A model generated the notes under the pieces. It saw only the letters and a program-made list of their open reading frames with translations, had not been told where the DNA came from and searched no databases. From positions 183,636 through 247,635 of the forward strand of contig NZ_LKAS01000002.1 in NCBI RefSeq assembly GCF_002075085.1: 64,000 nt of DNA, given 5' to 3'. Position numbers and translations under genes: made by a program. Origin of the DNA: a bacterium endosymbiont of Pedicinus badii. Its GTDB lineage: Bacteria; Pseudomonadota; Gammaproteobacteria; Enterobacterales; Enterobacteriaceae. Below, one piece after another: positions 29,171 through 38,079 of the stretch; positions within the stretch are counted from its first letter, which is position 1; every line of letters begins with the position of its first letter.

Positions 29171-29769
29171 ATGAAAAATATTACAAAAGAATTTCTTAAA
29201 AAAAATATATTTTTAAAAAAAAAAAGTATTTTTTACGTAGAAATAAAAGAAATAATTACAAGAAAAAGATAGATAATTTATTACAAGATAAAGGAGATTC
29301 TCTTCTTATTCTTGTATTAGATAGGATAACAGATCCAAGAAATTTTGGTGCTTGTCTTAGATGTGCTTCTGCTGCTGGGGTTCATGCTGTTATAACAACT
29401 AAAAGACACTCTGCTAAAATAAATTCTACTGTAAATAAAACATCTTGTGGAGCAAGTTATTACACTAACTTAATATCTGTAAGTAATCTTTCTGAATCAT
29501 TGTTGTACTTAAAAAATAAAAATATTTGTATTATTGGGGCAGATTGTTCTTCAAAAAATATTCTTTATTCTAAAAATAGAAAATTTGATTTTCCTATAGC
29601 TGTTGTTTTTGGTTCAGAAGGTTTCGGTTTAAGAGATCTAACAAAAAAAAATTGCGATGAATTAGTTAGAATACCTTCTTTTGGAAAAATTTCTGTTCTT
29701 AACGTTTCTGTTTCTGTAGGAATATTTTTATTTGAAATAATTAGAAATAGATTATTTTCAGTGTGCTAA
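29171..29769 (+). pseudogene. rlmB: RlmB 23S rRNA (Gm2251) methyltransferase remnant, truncated and frameshifted
   Basis: The SpoU methyltransferase domain is well preserved in one frame from about 29266: LILVLDRITDPRNFGACLRCA, GVHAVITTKRHSAKINSTV, VVFGSEGFGLRDLTKKNCDELVRIPSFG and SVLNVSVSVGIFLFE, the SAM-binding knot. Upstream, an ATG at 29171 opens a different frame (IKEIITRKR then stop) that joins the first if one base is added near the A5 run at 29263-29267. Even then the N-terminal rRNA-binding domain (about 70 residues in E. coli) is absent. So there are two defects: truncation and a frame break. The rnr gene that precedes it in E. coli is gone. It may be dying or may act as a minimal enzyme. 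Confidence 0.75.
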
Positions 29770-29781
29770 ATAATTAAAATT

Positions 29782-29810
29782 TTGCAAAAAAATAGAAAAT
29801 CAAATATAAT
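29782..29810 (+). promoter_or_regulatory. Sigma-70-type promoter before rpsF
   Basis: TTGCAA (29782-29787) and TATAAT (29805-29810) are separated by exactly 17 bases, a near-consensus sigma-70 promoter 31 bases before the rpsF start. The AT-rich background raises the chance of false hits, but the perfect spacing and the position between two genes favour it. Confidence 0.55.
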
Positions 29811-29840
29811 CCAAAAAAAGAAAATTTTTTGGAAAATAGA

Positions 29841-30191
29841 ATGTATCACTATGAACTAGTATTTATGGTACATCCAGATTATAGTAGCAAAATTTCAAAA
29901 ATATTAGATAAATACGAAAAATTTATTTTAACAAATAATGGAAAAATACATAGAAAAGAAGATTGGAATAGAAGACAATTAGCGTACTCAATTAATAATC
30001 TTAAGAAAGCTCATTATATTTTAATGAATTTTGAAATTAAAGAAAAAAATACAATTTTAAAAATAAAAAAAATGTTAAAAATGGATTCTTGTATTATAAG
30101 GAATATAATAATAAAAAATAAAAAATTTACAAAAGGAATTTCTCCTATTTTAAAAATAAAAGAAGAGAAAAAAGAACAAAATACTACTTAA
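29841..30191 (+). CDS. rpsF: Small ribosomal subunit protein bS6
   Basis: S6 binds S18 on the 30S platform. I chose the ATG at 29841 (MYHYELVFMVHPDYSSK), which aligns with the E. coli start; an in-frame TTG at 29829 adds four residues and has no family support. A Shine-Dalgarno-like GGAAAA precedes it. DWNRRQLAYSINNLKKAHYILMNFEI and the C-terminal block match the family, giving 116 residues. rpsR follows; priB, which lies between them in E. coli, is missing. Confidence 0.96.
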   Translation: MYHYELVFMVHPDYSSKISKILDKYEKFILTNNGKIHRKEDWNRRQLAYSINNLKKAHYILMNFEIKEKNTILKIKKMLKMDSCIIRNIIIKNKKFTKGISPILKIKEEKKEQNTT

Positions 30192-30209
30192 AAATATGAA
30201 AGAAAATTT

Positions 30210-30437
30210 ATGCAAAAATTTTATAGAAGAAAAAAATTTTGTCGTTTTACGATAGAAAAAATTAAAGAAATTGATTATAAAGATATAAATTTGTTAAAAA
30301 ATTATATTACAGAAAGCGGAAAAATAATTCCAAGTAGGATAACAGGAACAAAATCAAAGTTTCAAAGAAAACTTTCTAATGCTATAAAAAAAGCAAGATT
30401 TTTATCACTTTTACCATATACGGATCAACATCATTGA
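30210..30437 (+). CDS. rpsR: Small ribosomal subunit protein bS18
   Basis: The 75 residues equal E. coli S18 in length. [44 protein letters not shown] is diagnostic, and the C-terminal LLPYTDQHH is conserved. It pairs with S6. rplI begins one base after its stop, and the genes form the standard rpsF-rpsR-rplI operon. Confidence 0.98.
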   Translation: MQKFYRRKKFCRFTIEKIKEIDYKDINLLKNYITESGKIIPSRITGTKSKFQRKLSNAIKKARFLSLLPYTDQHH

Positions 30438-30438
30438 A

Positions 30439-30897
30439 ATGAAAGTAATTTTATTAAAAAAAATAGCAAATTTAGGAAATTCTGGAGAAATAGTTAGAGT
30501 AAAATCAGGATTTGCAAGAAATTTTTTAATTCCCTATAAAAAAGCTCTTTTAGCCAATAAAAAAAATTTAGATTTTTTTAGTAGAAAAAAAGAAGATCTT
30601 ATAATACAAGAAAAAAAATTAATTCAAAATTCTAGAAAGAAAATTAATTTGATAAGTAAATTTAGTAATATCATTATTTTTTCAAGAATTAAAAAAGATA
30701 ATAAAATATTTGGATCAATAGGAAAAAAAGAAATTTTACAGTATTTAAAAAATTTGTATAAGTCTGATTTTATAGAAAAAAAAGAAATTATATTAAATAA
30801 TCCTATTAAAAAATTAGGAATACATAAGGTAAAATTTCAATTTTATAAAAATTTTCAGTATGATATCATTATTTGTGTACTACCTAAAAAATATTAA
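30439..30897 (+). CDS. rplI: Large ribosomal subunit protein bL9
   Basis: L9 is an elongated 50S protein near the L1 stalk. The 152 residues compare with 149. The N-terminal domain MKVILLKKIANLGNSGEIVRVKSGFARNFLIP is well conserved; the connecting helix and the C-terminal domain are drifted. It ends one base before the stop of the converging ppa, so no independent terminator exists. In E. coli L9 is dispensable, but the gene is widely kept in symbionts. Confidence 0.96.
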   Translation: MKVILLKKIANLGNSGEIVRVKSGFARNFLIPYKKALLANKKNLDFFSRKKEDLIIQEKKLIQNSRKKINLISKFSNIIIFSRIKKDNKIFGSIGKKEILQYLKNLYKSDFIEKKEIILNNPIKKLGIHKVKFQFYKNFQYDIIICVLPKKY

Positions 30898-30898
30898 A

Positions 30899-31432
30899 TT
30901 ATTTTTTTTTATTTCTTTGAAATGCTAATAATATTTCTTTTTTAGCACTTTTTCTTCCATTCCATCCATGTATTTTACTCCATTTATTTTTTTCTAAATC
31001 TTTATAATGTTGAAAAAAGTGAAGTATTTTTTCTAAAACAGATTTAGGTAAATCATAAATATCATTAATATTTTGGTAATCTTGAGTAATTTTTTTATTT
31101 GGAACAGATATAATCTTAGAATCCATACCAGATTCATCTTCAGTTTTTAGTACTCCTATTGGCTTTGATAAGATGACAGATCCTACTAGTATAGGATAGT
31201 GTGTTATAACTAATGCATCTAAAGGATCTCCATCATTGGATTTTGTTCCATTAATATATCCATAGTTATAAGGATATGTCATAGATGTAGAAAGAAATCT
31301 ATCTACAAATATTATGTTTTTTTTCTTGTCTATTTCGTATTTCACAGAATAATTAGAATGAGAAGAAATCTCGATAGTTACATAAATATTTTCTGGAAAT
31401 TTTTTTCCTATTGGAACATTAGAGAAATTCAT
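30899..31432 (-). CDS. ppa: Inorganic pyrophosphatase
   Basis: Family I soluble pyrophosphatase, removing the pyrophosphate released by biosynthesis. The 177 residues compare with 176. DRFLSTSMTYPYNYGYI (with an active-site Tyr), DGDPLDALVIT (metal-binding Asp residues), and the DESGMDSKII and FQHYKDLEKNKW blocks are intact. It is essential in most bacteria. It is near rplI as in E. coli, though inverted relative to the ribosomal genes. It is divergent from nothing close; ispB lies upstream on the same strand. Confidence 0.97.
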   Translation of the reverse strand: MNFSNVPIGKKFPENIYVTIEISSHSNYSVKYEIDKKKNIIFVDRFLSTSMTYPYNYGYINGTKSNDGDPLDALVITHYPILVGSVILSKPIGVLKTEDESGMDSKIISVPNKKITQDYQNINDIYDLPKSVLEKILHFFQHYKDLEKNKWSKIHGWNGRKSAKKEILLAFQRNKKK

Positions 31433-31493
31433 GGTATTTTTTTTTAGAAATATTTTATTTATTTTATAGTATTATTTAAGTAATTTCAAAAAA

Positions 31494-32468
31494 TTAAAAG
31501 TTTTTATCTAAAATATATTTTCCTAAACTTTTAAGTGCTTTTTTATATACAGAATTTGGTAGAAAGTTCAAATTTTTTGTAGCTAATTGTACTTTTTTTT
31601 TAGCAAAGTTTTTTGTAAATTCGAAAGAATTATGTTCTTTCATAATACTAGTAATTTCGTATAAGAAGTTTTTTTTTTTATTTTGCATGGATTTTTTTAT
31701 TGTATGAAACTGTTTCATATTGCAATTTTTTATACAATGAATCAATGGAAGAGTAATTTTTCCTTCTATAAAATCATTTCCTATTTGTTTTCCTAGTACT
31801 TTTTTTGTAGAAAAATAATCAGAAAGATCATCGATAATTTGAAAAGCTATCCCTAAATTTTTTCCATAATTTTTCAAATTTTTGTTTTGTTTTTTGTCGA
31901 TCTTTCTAAAAATTTTTACAGATTGAGAGCATACTTCAAACAAGCAAGCTGTTTTTTTGTATACTATCTTTATGTAATTTTGTACTGTAATATCTAAATT
32001 TTTATAATTCTCAATTTGTAGAATCTCTCCTTCTACAATATTAAAAGCTGCATCGGAAATCAATTTTAGTATTTTAAGAGATTTTATAGAATAGATTATT
32101 TGAAATGCTTTCGTGTATATTAAGTCTCCTATTAAAATTCCAATTGAAGTGCCAAAAATTTTATTTACTGTTTCTTTTCCTCTTCTAAAACTAGAGTGAT
32201 CTATAATGTCGTCATGTATTAAAGTGGCTGTGTGTATAAATTCTACTAAAGCAGCTAATTTAATATGCTCGTTTCCTTTGTACTGAAAAATTTTTGCTAG
32301 TAGTAATATTATAATAGGACGAATTTTTTTTCCTTGTGTATTTATTATATACCTACTTACTTTACTAATAAGAGGTATATTAGACTTCATATATTTTCTC
32401 ATTACATAGTCTACTTTATCTATATCTTTTTGAACTAATTTTAAAATTTCTATAAATTTCATGGTCAT
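31494..32468 (-). CDS. ispB: Octaprenyl diphosphate synthase IspB
   Basis: IspB extends farnesyl diphosphate to the C40 side chain of ubiquinone and menaquinone. The 324 residues compare with 323. Both aspartate-rich motifs are present: LIHDDIIDHSSFRRGKETVN (first DDxxD) and FQIIDDLSDYF (second). GKKIRPIIILLLA and GKITLPLIHCI are conserved. It is divergent from rplU as in E. coli. A run of 17 T (A17 in the ispB leader) lies three bases upstream of its ATG. With ubiK this points to retained quinone synthesis and respiration. Confidence 0.96.
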   Translation of the reverse strand: MTMKFIEILKLVQKDIDKVDYVMRKYMKSNIPLISKVSRYIINTQGKKIRPIIILLLAKIFQYKGNEHIKLAALVEFIHTATLIHDDIIDHSSFRRGKETVNKIFGTSIGILIGDLIYTKAFQIIYSIKSLKILKLISDAAFNIVEGEILQIENYKNLDITVQNYIKIVYKKTACLFEVCSQSVKIFRKIDKKQNKNLKNYGKNLGIAFQIIDDLSDYFSTKKVLGKQIGNDFIEGKITLPLIHCIKNCNMKQFHTIKKSMQNKKKNFLYEITSIMKEHNSFEFTKNFAKKKVQLATKNLNFLPNSVYKKALKSLGKYILDKNF

Positions 32469-32471
32469 TTA

Positions 32472-32488
32472 TTTTTTTTTTTTTTTTT
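32472..32488. repeat. Homopolymer T17 upstream of ispB
   Basis: Seventeen T in a row between the divergent ispB and rplU genes (A17 on the ispB sense strand, a few bases before its ATG). One of the two longest homopolymers in the window, the other being the A17 before groES. It could bend DNA or influence ispB translation through slippage; no function can be assigned. Confidence 0.5.
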
Positions 32489-32550
32489 GATAAAGTAATT
32501 AGAATATAAAACAAAAAAGAAATTAAAAGTAAAATTTTTATTTATAAAAA

Positions 32551-32868
32551 ATGAAAAATTCAATATACGTAATATTTGAATACAAAAATCAGCAGTATCG
32601 ATGTTGTATAGGAGAAAAAATAAAAATAAATAAAATTATTGGAGAAATAGGAGAAAAAATAGTCTTTAAAAAAGTTTTGTTTTTTTCAATAAATAAAGAT
32701 ATTGAAATAGGAAATCCTTACTTAAATAAAAAGATTTTTGCTAAAGTCCTAAAAATAGGAAAAGAAAAAAAAATTATAATTTTGAAATTCAAAAGAAGAA
32801 AGCACTTTAAAAAAAAAATGGGATATAGACAAAAATTTACACTTATAAAAATAGAAAACTTTATTTAA
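32551..32868 (+). CDS. rplU: Large ribosomal subunit protein bL21
   Basis: L21 is a 50S protein contacting L20. The 105 residues compare with 103. IYVIFEYKNQQYRCCIGEKIKI matches the N-terminal block, and the C-terminal FKRRKHFKKKMGYRQKFTLIKI ([21 protein letters not shown] in E. coli) is clear. It begins the rplU-rpmA-obgE group, with rpmA 26 bases after. The middle part is highly lysine-enriched. Confidence 0.96.
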   Translation: MKNSIYVIFEYKNQQYRCCIGEKIKINKIIGEIGEKIVFKKVLFFSINKDIEIGNPYLNKKIFAKVLKIGKEKKIIILKFKRRKHFKKKMGYRQKFTLIKIENFI

Positions 32869-32894
32869 TTTTAAATAGGAATAGAAAATAATTT

Positions 32895-33152
32895 ATGGCA
32901 CAAAAGAAAGCTGGAGGATCAACAAGAAATGGAAGAGATTCGATAGGAAAGAGATTAGGAATAAAATGTTTTTCTGGACAATTAATAAAATCAGGAAATA
33001 TTATTGTAAGACAAAGAGGAACAAAATTTCTTCCTGGAATAAATGTAGGTTGTGGAAAAGACTATACAATTTTTTCAAAAATTTATGGAAAAGTGTTTTT
33101 TACAAAAAAAGGAAACAAAAAATATATAAATGTTTTAAAAATAAAAGAATAG
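32895..33152 (+). CDS. rpmA: Large ribosomal subunit protein bL27
   Basis: The 85 residues equal E. coli L27 in length. [29 protein letters not shown] is the flexible tail that reaches the peptidyl-transferase centre, with almost no change. It is followed by [25 protein letters not shown]. obgE begins 6 bases after the stop. A second reading of the same region in another frame is an artefact. Confidence 0.98.
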   Translation: MAQKKAGGSTRNGRDSIGKRLGIKCFSGQLIKSGNIIVRQRGTKFLPGINVGCGKDYTIFSKIYGKVFFTKKGNKKYINVLKIKE

Positions 33153-33158
33153 AACAGT

Positions 33159-34205
33159 ATGAAATTTTTAGATGAAGTACTAATATCAATACGATCAGGA
33201 AACGGTGGTAATGGTAAAATAAGTTATAAAAAAAAAAAAAAGTATCCAGATGGAGGTAATGGAGGAAAAGGAGGTGACGTATGGATTTGTTGCAATGCTA
33301 GTATGAATTCTCTTATAAAATACAAACATAAAAATATTCTATCTTCAGAAAATGGAGAAAATGGAAAAAAAAATAATTGCACAGGAAGAAAAGGAAAAGA
33401 TTTATTTTTAGATGTTCCTTTAGGAACAAAAATTTTTGATTTTGAAACTAAAGAATGTATATTTGATATCATGGAAAATAAATTTTCTATAAAATTATTG
33501 CAAGGAGGTAGAGGAGGTTTAGGAAATTATTTTTTTAGATCTAAAAAAAAAACTGAAATTTATAAAACTTTTGGGAAAAAAGGAATCAAAAAAAAAATAC
33601 TTTTAAGTTTTTTTATTCCAGTAGATATAGGAATAGTTGGTAAGACGAATTCTGGAAAATCTTCCTTATTTGAAAAAATTTCTTCTGTAAAAACAAAAAT
33701 AGATAATTATCCTTACACAACTCTATATCCCAAAATTGGAATATGTTTTGAAAAAAAAAGAAAAATCTTCAGTTTGCTTGATACTCCAGGTATAGAAAAA
33801 AATTCAAGTTCTGGTTTTGGATTAGGTATAAAATTTGTTAAGCATTTAGAAAGATGCAAATTTTTAGTGTATATACTAGATGGATCTAAAGAATTTTCCA
33901 CATGGTATAAAGATTTTTTAACTATTAGAAAAGAAATACGAAAATCTAATAAAAAAGTATTTTATAAAAAATTTATAGTGGTTGTTAATAAAATTGATAC
34001 TATATCAAAAAAAAAAAATATAGAAAAGTTTGTGCATTCAATAAAAACAAAATATTTTTGCAAAAAAGTTTATTTTACTTCCACTAGAAAAAATACAGGA
34101 ATACAAAAAATTAAATTTTTTCTTAGTAATATAATAAGAAAAGAAAAAAATAGCAATTCTTATAAAATAGAAGAAGAAATAAAAAAAAGTTTTTTTTGGA
34201 ACTAA
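33159..34205 (+). CDS. obgE: Essential GTPase ObgE (CgtA)
   Basis: ObgE is a GTPase in 50S assembly and stress control. The 348 residues compare with 390; the variable C-terminal acidic tail is missing. The Gly-rich Obg fold (GNGGNGKISYKKKKKYPDGGNGGKGGDV) is followed by the G domain: GIVGKTNSGKSS (G1; usual GxPNxGKS has Pro replaced by Thr), DTPGIE (G3), NKID (G4). An uninterrupted A14 run (33228-33241) codes for four Lys plus part of a fifth in the Obg fold, in frame. Any RNA-polymerase slippage here would break the protein. It ends well before greA. Confidence 0.94.
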   Translation: MKFLDEVLISIRSGNGGNGKISYKKKKKYPDGGNGGKGGDVWICCNASMNSLIKYKHKNILSSENGENGKKNNCTGRKGKDLFLDVPLGTKIFDFETKECIFDIMENKFSIKLLQGGRGGLGNYFFRSKKKTEIYKTFGKKGIKKKILLSFFIPVDIGIVGKTNSGKSSLFEKISSVKTKIDNYPYTTLYPKIGICFEKKRKIFSLLDTPGIEKNSSSGFGLGIKFVKHLERCKFLVYILDGSKEFSTWYKDFLTIRKEIRKSNKKVFYKKFIVVVNKIDTISKKKNIEKFVHSIKTKYFCKKVYFTSTRKNTGIQKIKFFLSNIIRKEKNSNSYKIEEEIKKSFFWN

Positions 34206-34235
34206 AATAAAAAAACTAATTAGAAATTTTGTGTC

Positions 34236-34263
34236 TAGACAATACGACTATTGTATTTATAAT
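34236..34263 (+). promoter_or_regulatory. Possible sigma-70 promoter of greA
   Basis: TAGACA (34236-34241) and TATAAT (34258-34263) have a 16-base spacer; greA starts 61 bases downstream. The 119-base gap between obgE and greA also holds a short inverted repeat (ACAATA/TATTGT, 34239-34254) overlapping this promoter. Moderate support only. Confidence 0.4.
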
Positions 34264-34324
34264 ATAATGAATAAAATTCATCATACTTAATAATTTTGTA
34301 CTGAATAAAATAGGAATTTATTAT

Positions 34325-34801
34325 ATGAATCAGTTTCCTATGACTTTAGAAGGAGCAAAAAAGCTTAAAAAAGAGTTAGAATACTTAAAAAATATTGAAA
34401 GACCAAAAATTACAAAAGCTATTTCTGAAGCTAGATCTCATGGTGATTTAAAAGAAAATGCAGAATATCATGCTGCTAGAGAGCAGCAAAGTTTTTGTGA
34501 AGGAAGAATAAAAGAGATAGAATCTAAATTGTCTTATGCACAAATTATAGATATTACTAAAATTACACCTAGTAAAAAAGTAGTATTTGGATCAACTGTC
34601 AGTCTAATAAATTTAAAAACTAAAAGTAAGATATCTTATAAAATTGTTGGAGAAGATGAAGCGGATCTAAAAAAAAAACTAATTTCCATTAGTTCTCCTA
34701 TAGCTAGAGGACTGGTAGGGAAAAAAGAAAAAGAAATTGCTTATATAGATACACCTAGAGGAATAGCAAAATACAAAATTTTAAAAGTTCAATACATATA
34801 A
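34325..34801 (+). CDS. greA: Transcript cleavage factor GreA
   Basis: GreA stimulates RNA cleavage in backtracked RNA polymerase. The 158 residues equal E. coli GreA. The N-terminal coiled coil with the catalytic tip is intact: [21 protein letters not shown] (Asp and Glu at the tip). The C-terminal FKBP-like domain ([21 protein letters not shown]) is also complete. A good Shine-Dalgarno (TAGGAA) precedes the ATG. GreA matters in a genome with many homopolymers, since it acts on stalled or backtracked polymerase; any link to slippage is speculation. Confidence 0.97.
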   Translation: MNQFPMTLEGAKKLKKELEYLKNIERPKITKAISEARSHGDLKENAEYHAAREQQSFCEGRIKEIESKLSYAQIIDITKITPSKKVVFGSTVSLINLKTKSKISYKIVGEDEADLKKKLISISSPIARGLVGKKEKEIAYIDTPRGIAKYKILKVQYI

Positions 34802-34813
34802 AAATTTTGTTTA

Positions 34814-35398
34814 ATGAAAAAAAAATCACCTAAAAAAATAGATGTTTTCCAACAAAAAATTCGTTCTAGATCTTTTTATAAGATTGAAGAAATGGACAAA
34901 AAATACTCTTTAATTGAATCTAATTTTAGAGTAATCGATTTAGGATCTTCTCCAGGTGGATGGTCGCAATACATATCAAAAAAGATAAGAAATGGAAAAA
35001 TTTTCTGTTGTGATATATTACCTATGGATCCTATAGAAAAAACAGACTTTATTTTGGGAGATATTTTAAAATACGAAACAAAAAATAAATTGTTCCAGAA
35101 GATAAAAAATCAAAAAGTAAATGCTATTTTTTCTGATATGTGTCCAAACATAAGCGGATTTTCTGAGATAGATATTCCCAATTTTTTTTCTTTAATTAGG
35201 AATATTTTAGATATATGTGAAAAATTTTTATTGAAGGATGGAAATTTACTATTTAAATTTTTTTATGGAAAAGATATGATAAAAAATTTAAAAAAAATCA
35301 GTTCTTTTTTTAGATTTATAAAAATAGAAAAACCAAATTACTCTAAAAAAAGTTCTAAAGAATCCTATATTATTGCAAAAGGATACAAAAAAAAATAA
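34814..35398 (+). CDS. rlmE: 23S rRNA (uridine-2552-2'-O)-methyltransferase RlmE (FtsJ/RrmJ)
   Basis: RlmE methylates U2552 in the ribosomal A loop at a late stage of 50S assembly. The 194 residues compare with 209; the N-terminus is shorter. The catalytic K-D-K-E set is present: the Lys in [12 protein letters not shown], Asp in [10 protein letters not shown], Lys in [11 protein letters not shown] and Glu in [11 protein letters not shown]. The SAM motif is [19 protein letters not shown]. It comes directly before ftsH as in E. coli. The ftsH TTG start is 43 bases beyond its stop. Confidence 0.95.
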   Translation: MKKKSPKKIDVFQQKIRSRSFYKIEEMDKKYSLIESNFRVIDLGSSPGGWSQYISKKIRNGKIFCCDILPMDPIEKTDFILGDILKYETKNKLFQKIKNQKVNAIFSDMCPNISGFSEIDIPNFFSLIRNILDICEKFLLKDGNLLFKFFYGKDMIKNLKKISSFFRFIKIEKPNYSKKSSKESYIIAKGYKKK

Positions 35399-35427
35399 AT
35401 TATCACTACAAAAAATATTTGATTATA

Positions 35428-35433
35428 AGAGGA
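35428..35433 (+). promoter_or_regulatory. Shine-Dalgarno deciding the TTG start of ftsH
   Basis: AGAGGA lies 8 bases before TTG 35442. The resulting [11 protein letters not shown] matches the E. coli MSDMAKNLILW start, which also uses TTG. The upstream ATG at 35373 is inside rlmE and has no family support. Confidence 0.7.
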
Positions 35434-35441
35434 AAAATAAT

Positions 35442-37253
35442 TTGAGTGACATAGTTAAGAATTTAGTTCTTTGGCTTATTATTGCTGCAGTATTAATGTC
35501 TATTTTTCAAAATTTTGGACCTGGAGAATACAGTAAAAGAAAAATAGACTATTCTACTTTTATATACGAACTTAATCAAGATCAAATAAGAGAAGTGAAA
35601 ATTAATGGAAGAGAAATTTCTGTAGTAAAAAAAGATAGTAATAGATACATTACTTATATTCCTATTAATGACGTCAAGTTGCTAGAAATTTTATTATCAA
35701 AAAATGTCAAGATTATTGGACAACCACAAGAAGAACCTAGTATCTTAACTTCAATATTTATATCTTGGTTTCCTATTCTTCTCCTAATAGGAGTATGGAT
35801 ATTCTTTATGAGACAAATGCAAGGCGGGGGAAAAGGAGCAATGTCTTTTGGAAAAAGTAAAGCGAGGATGCTTACTAGTGAACAAATAAAAACTACATTT
35901 TTAGATGTAGCTGGATGCGATGAAGCGAAAGAAGAAGTTAAAGAGTTAGTGGACTACTTAAAAGAACCAAAAAAATTTCAAAAACTGGGAGGAAAAATTC
36001 CTAAAGGTATACTAATGGTTGGACCACCTGGTACAGGAAAAACACTTTTAGCGAAAGCAATAGCGGGAGAAGCAAAAACTCCTTTTTTTACAATTTCTGG
36101 ATCTGATTTTGTTGAAATGTTTGTTGGTGTTGGAGCTTCTAGAGTACGAGATATGTTCGAACAAGCTAAAAAAACCGCTCCTTGTATAATTTTTATTGAT
36201 GAAATCGATGCAGTAGGAAGACAGAGAGGAGCAGGATTAGGAGGAGGTCATGATGAAAGAGAACAAACATTAAATCAAATGCTCGTAGAAATGGATGGAT
36301 TTGAAGGAAAAGAAGGAATAATAGTAATTGCAGCTACAAATAGACCAGATGTTTTAGATCCAGCTCTACTTCGACCAGGTAGATTTGATAGACAAGTAGT
36401 GGTTGAACTTCCTGATGTGAAAGGAAGAGAAGAAATACTTAAAATACATACCAAAAAAGTTCCTTTGAGTTCAGATATAGATATTTCTATTATTGCTAGA
36501 GGTACTCCAGGATTTTCCGGAGCTGATTTATCTAATTTAGTGAACGAAGCAGCTCTATTTGCAGCAAAGGAAAATAAAAATTCTGTTTCTACAGAAGAAT
36601 TTGAAAAAGCTAAAGACAAAATTATGATGGGATCTGAAAGAAGATCTATGGTAATGACAGATATTCAAAAAGAATCTACAGCTTATCATGAAGCAGGTCA
36701 TGCTATTATAGGACAATTAGTTCCTGAACATGATCCTTTACATAAAGTTACTATTATACCAAGAGGAAGAGCTTTAGGAATTACATTTTTTTTACCTAAA
36801 GGAGATATTTTAAGTATTAATAGAGAAAAATTAGAAAGTCAAATATCTACTCTTTATGGAGGAAGATTAGCAGAAGAAATTATATATGGACCTAAAAAAG
36901 TATCTACTGGAGCTGCAAATGATATAAAAGTAGCTACTACCATTGCAAGAAATATGGTTACACAATGGGGGTTTTCTGAAAAATTAGGCCCTTTACTGTA
37001 CTCAGATGAAGAAGGAGAAGTATTTTTAGGAAAATCAGTTTCAAAAGTTAAGTATATGTCCGATGAAACTGCTAGAATTATAGATCAAGAAGTTAAACTA
37101 ATTATAGAAAGAAATTATAAAAGAGCATACGATATTTTAATTAAAAATATAGATATTCTACATGATATGAAAAATGCGCTCATTAAGCATGAGACTTTAA
37201 ATGCAAAACAAATAAAAAATATTATGAACAGAGAAAAGATAGAAACTTCTTAG
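35442..37253 (+). CDS. ftsH: ATP-dependent membrane metalloprotease FtsH
   Basis: FtsH degrades membrane and soluble proteins, including sigma-32 and LpxC in E. coli. From TTG 35442 the protein has 603 residues (E. coli 644-647); only the Pro/Asn-rich tail is missing. Two membrane helices (about 5-24 and 98-120), then AAA motifs: GPPGTGKT (194-201), [13 protein letters not shown], the second region of homology [20 protein letters not shown], and the zinc site HEAGH (416-420). The sequence is among the best conserved in the window. folP follows one base after the stop. Partner proteins HflK and HflC are also encoded. Confidence 0.98.
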   Translation: MSDIVKNLVLWLIIAAVLMSIFQNFGPGEYSKRKIDYSTFIYELNQDQIREVKINGREISVVKKDSNRYITYIPINDVKLLEILLSKNVKIIGQPQEEPSILTSIFISWFPILLLIGVWIFFMRQMQGGGKGAMSFGKSKARMLTSEQIKTTFLDVAGCDEAKEEVKELVDYLKEPKKFQKLGGKIPKGILMVGPPGTGKTLLAKAIAGEAKTPFFTISGSDFVEMFVGVGASRVRDMFEQAKKTAPCIIFIDEIDAVGRQRGAGLGGGHDEREQTLNQMLVEMDGFEGKEGIIVIAATNRPDVLDPALLRPGRFDRQVVVELPDVKGREEILKIHTKKVPLSSDIDISIIARGTPGFSGADLSNLVNEAALFAAKENKNSVSTEEFEKAKDKIMMGSERRSMVMTDIQKESTAYHEAGHAIIGQLVPEHDPLHKVTIIPRGRALGITFFLPKGDILSINREKLESQISTLYGGRLAEEIIYGPKKVSTGAANDIKVATTIARNMVTQWGFSEKLGPLLYSDEEGEVFLGKSVSKVKYMSDETARIIDQEVKLIIERNYKRAYDILIKNIDILHDMKNALIKHETLNAKQIKNIMNREKIETS

Positions 37254-37254
37254 T

Positions 37255-38079
37255 ATGAAAATAACTTCTAGAAAAAAAATAATTAATTTAAAAAATACCA
37301 TAATTATGGGAATACTAAATGCTACTCCAGATTCTTTTTTTGATGGAAATAAGTACAATAAAGTTTCTAAAGCAATAGACAAAGCAAGAAAAATGATATA
37401 CGAAGGAGCAAAAATTATAGATGTAGGAGGCCAATCTACAAGACCTGGATATAAAAAAATATCTTCAGAAGAAGAAATAGAAAGAGTTTATCCTATTATT
37501 TCTGCTATAAGAAAAAGATTTGATGTTTTTATTTCTCTAGATACTTTTAGATACGAAGTAGTAAAAAATTGTTCTAATTTGATCGATATGATTAATGACG
37601 TACATTCTTTTTCTAAAAAAGAATCCTTAAATTTAGCTAATAAGTTCGGTTTTCCAATTTGTATAGTACATAATAAGAAAATAAAAAAAAACTCTAATAT
37701 TTTTGAGGAAGTAAAAAATTTTTTTGTAGAAAAAATATTTTTTTGTAAAAAATACGGAATTAAAAAAAAGAACATAATCATAGATCCTGGATTTGGTTTC
37801 AAAAAAACTTTATTACAAAACTATCAAATTTTATCAAATTTGCATTTTTTAGATTTTTTTAAAGTTCCTATTCTTATTGGAATTTCTAGAAAATCTATGG
37901 TAGGTAAAATTGTTAAAAAATCTGTGGAAAATAGACTATTTGGAAGTTTATCATGTGCAATTATTGCATCTCTACAAAATGCTAATATAATCCGTACACA
38001 CGATGTGAAAGAAACTGTAGAATCTATTAAAATTGTTCATACTATCAAAAAGATTAAAGAGAAAAATGCAAAAAAATAG
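37255..38079 (+). CDS. folP: Dihydropteroate synthase FolP
   Basis: FolP joins 6-hydroxymethyl-dihydropterin pyrophosphate with p-aminobenzoate to form dihydropteroate. The 274 residues compare with 282. Family motifs: [42 protein letters not shown] (SVDTYKPEV-like), [10 protein letters not shown] and [11 protein letters not shown]. The motif MINDVHSF (usual INDVxG) is slightly changed. Placed between ftsH and glmM as in E. coli. The glmM ATG is 14 bases inside its 3' end. Together with folB and folA it implies folate synthesis. Confidence 0.95.
   Translation: MKITSRKKIINLKNTIIMGILNATPDSFFDGNKYNKVSKAIDKARKMIYEGAKIIDVGGQSTRPGYKKISSEEEIERVYPIISAIRKRFDVFISLDTFRYEVVKNCSNLIDMINDVHSFSKKESLNLANKFGFPICIVHNKKIKKNSNIFEEVKNFFVEKIFFCKKYGIKKKNIIIDPGFGFKKTLLQNYQILSNLHFLDFFKVPILIGISRKSMVGKIVKKSVENRLFGSLSCAIIASLQNANIIRTHDVKETVESIKIVHTIKKIKEKNAKK

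Noticed and set aside
29829-29840. Upstream TTG start for rpsF
   Set aside because: The ATG at 29841 matches the family N-terminus (MYHYELVFMVHPD); the extra four codons do not.
35373-35441. Longer ATG start for ftsH
   Set aside because: The TTG at 35442 has a better Shine-Dalgarno and matches the conserved MSD-KNL-LW N-terminus.
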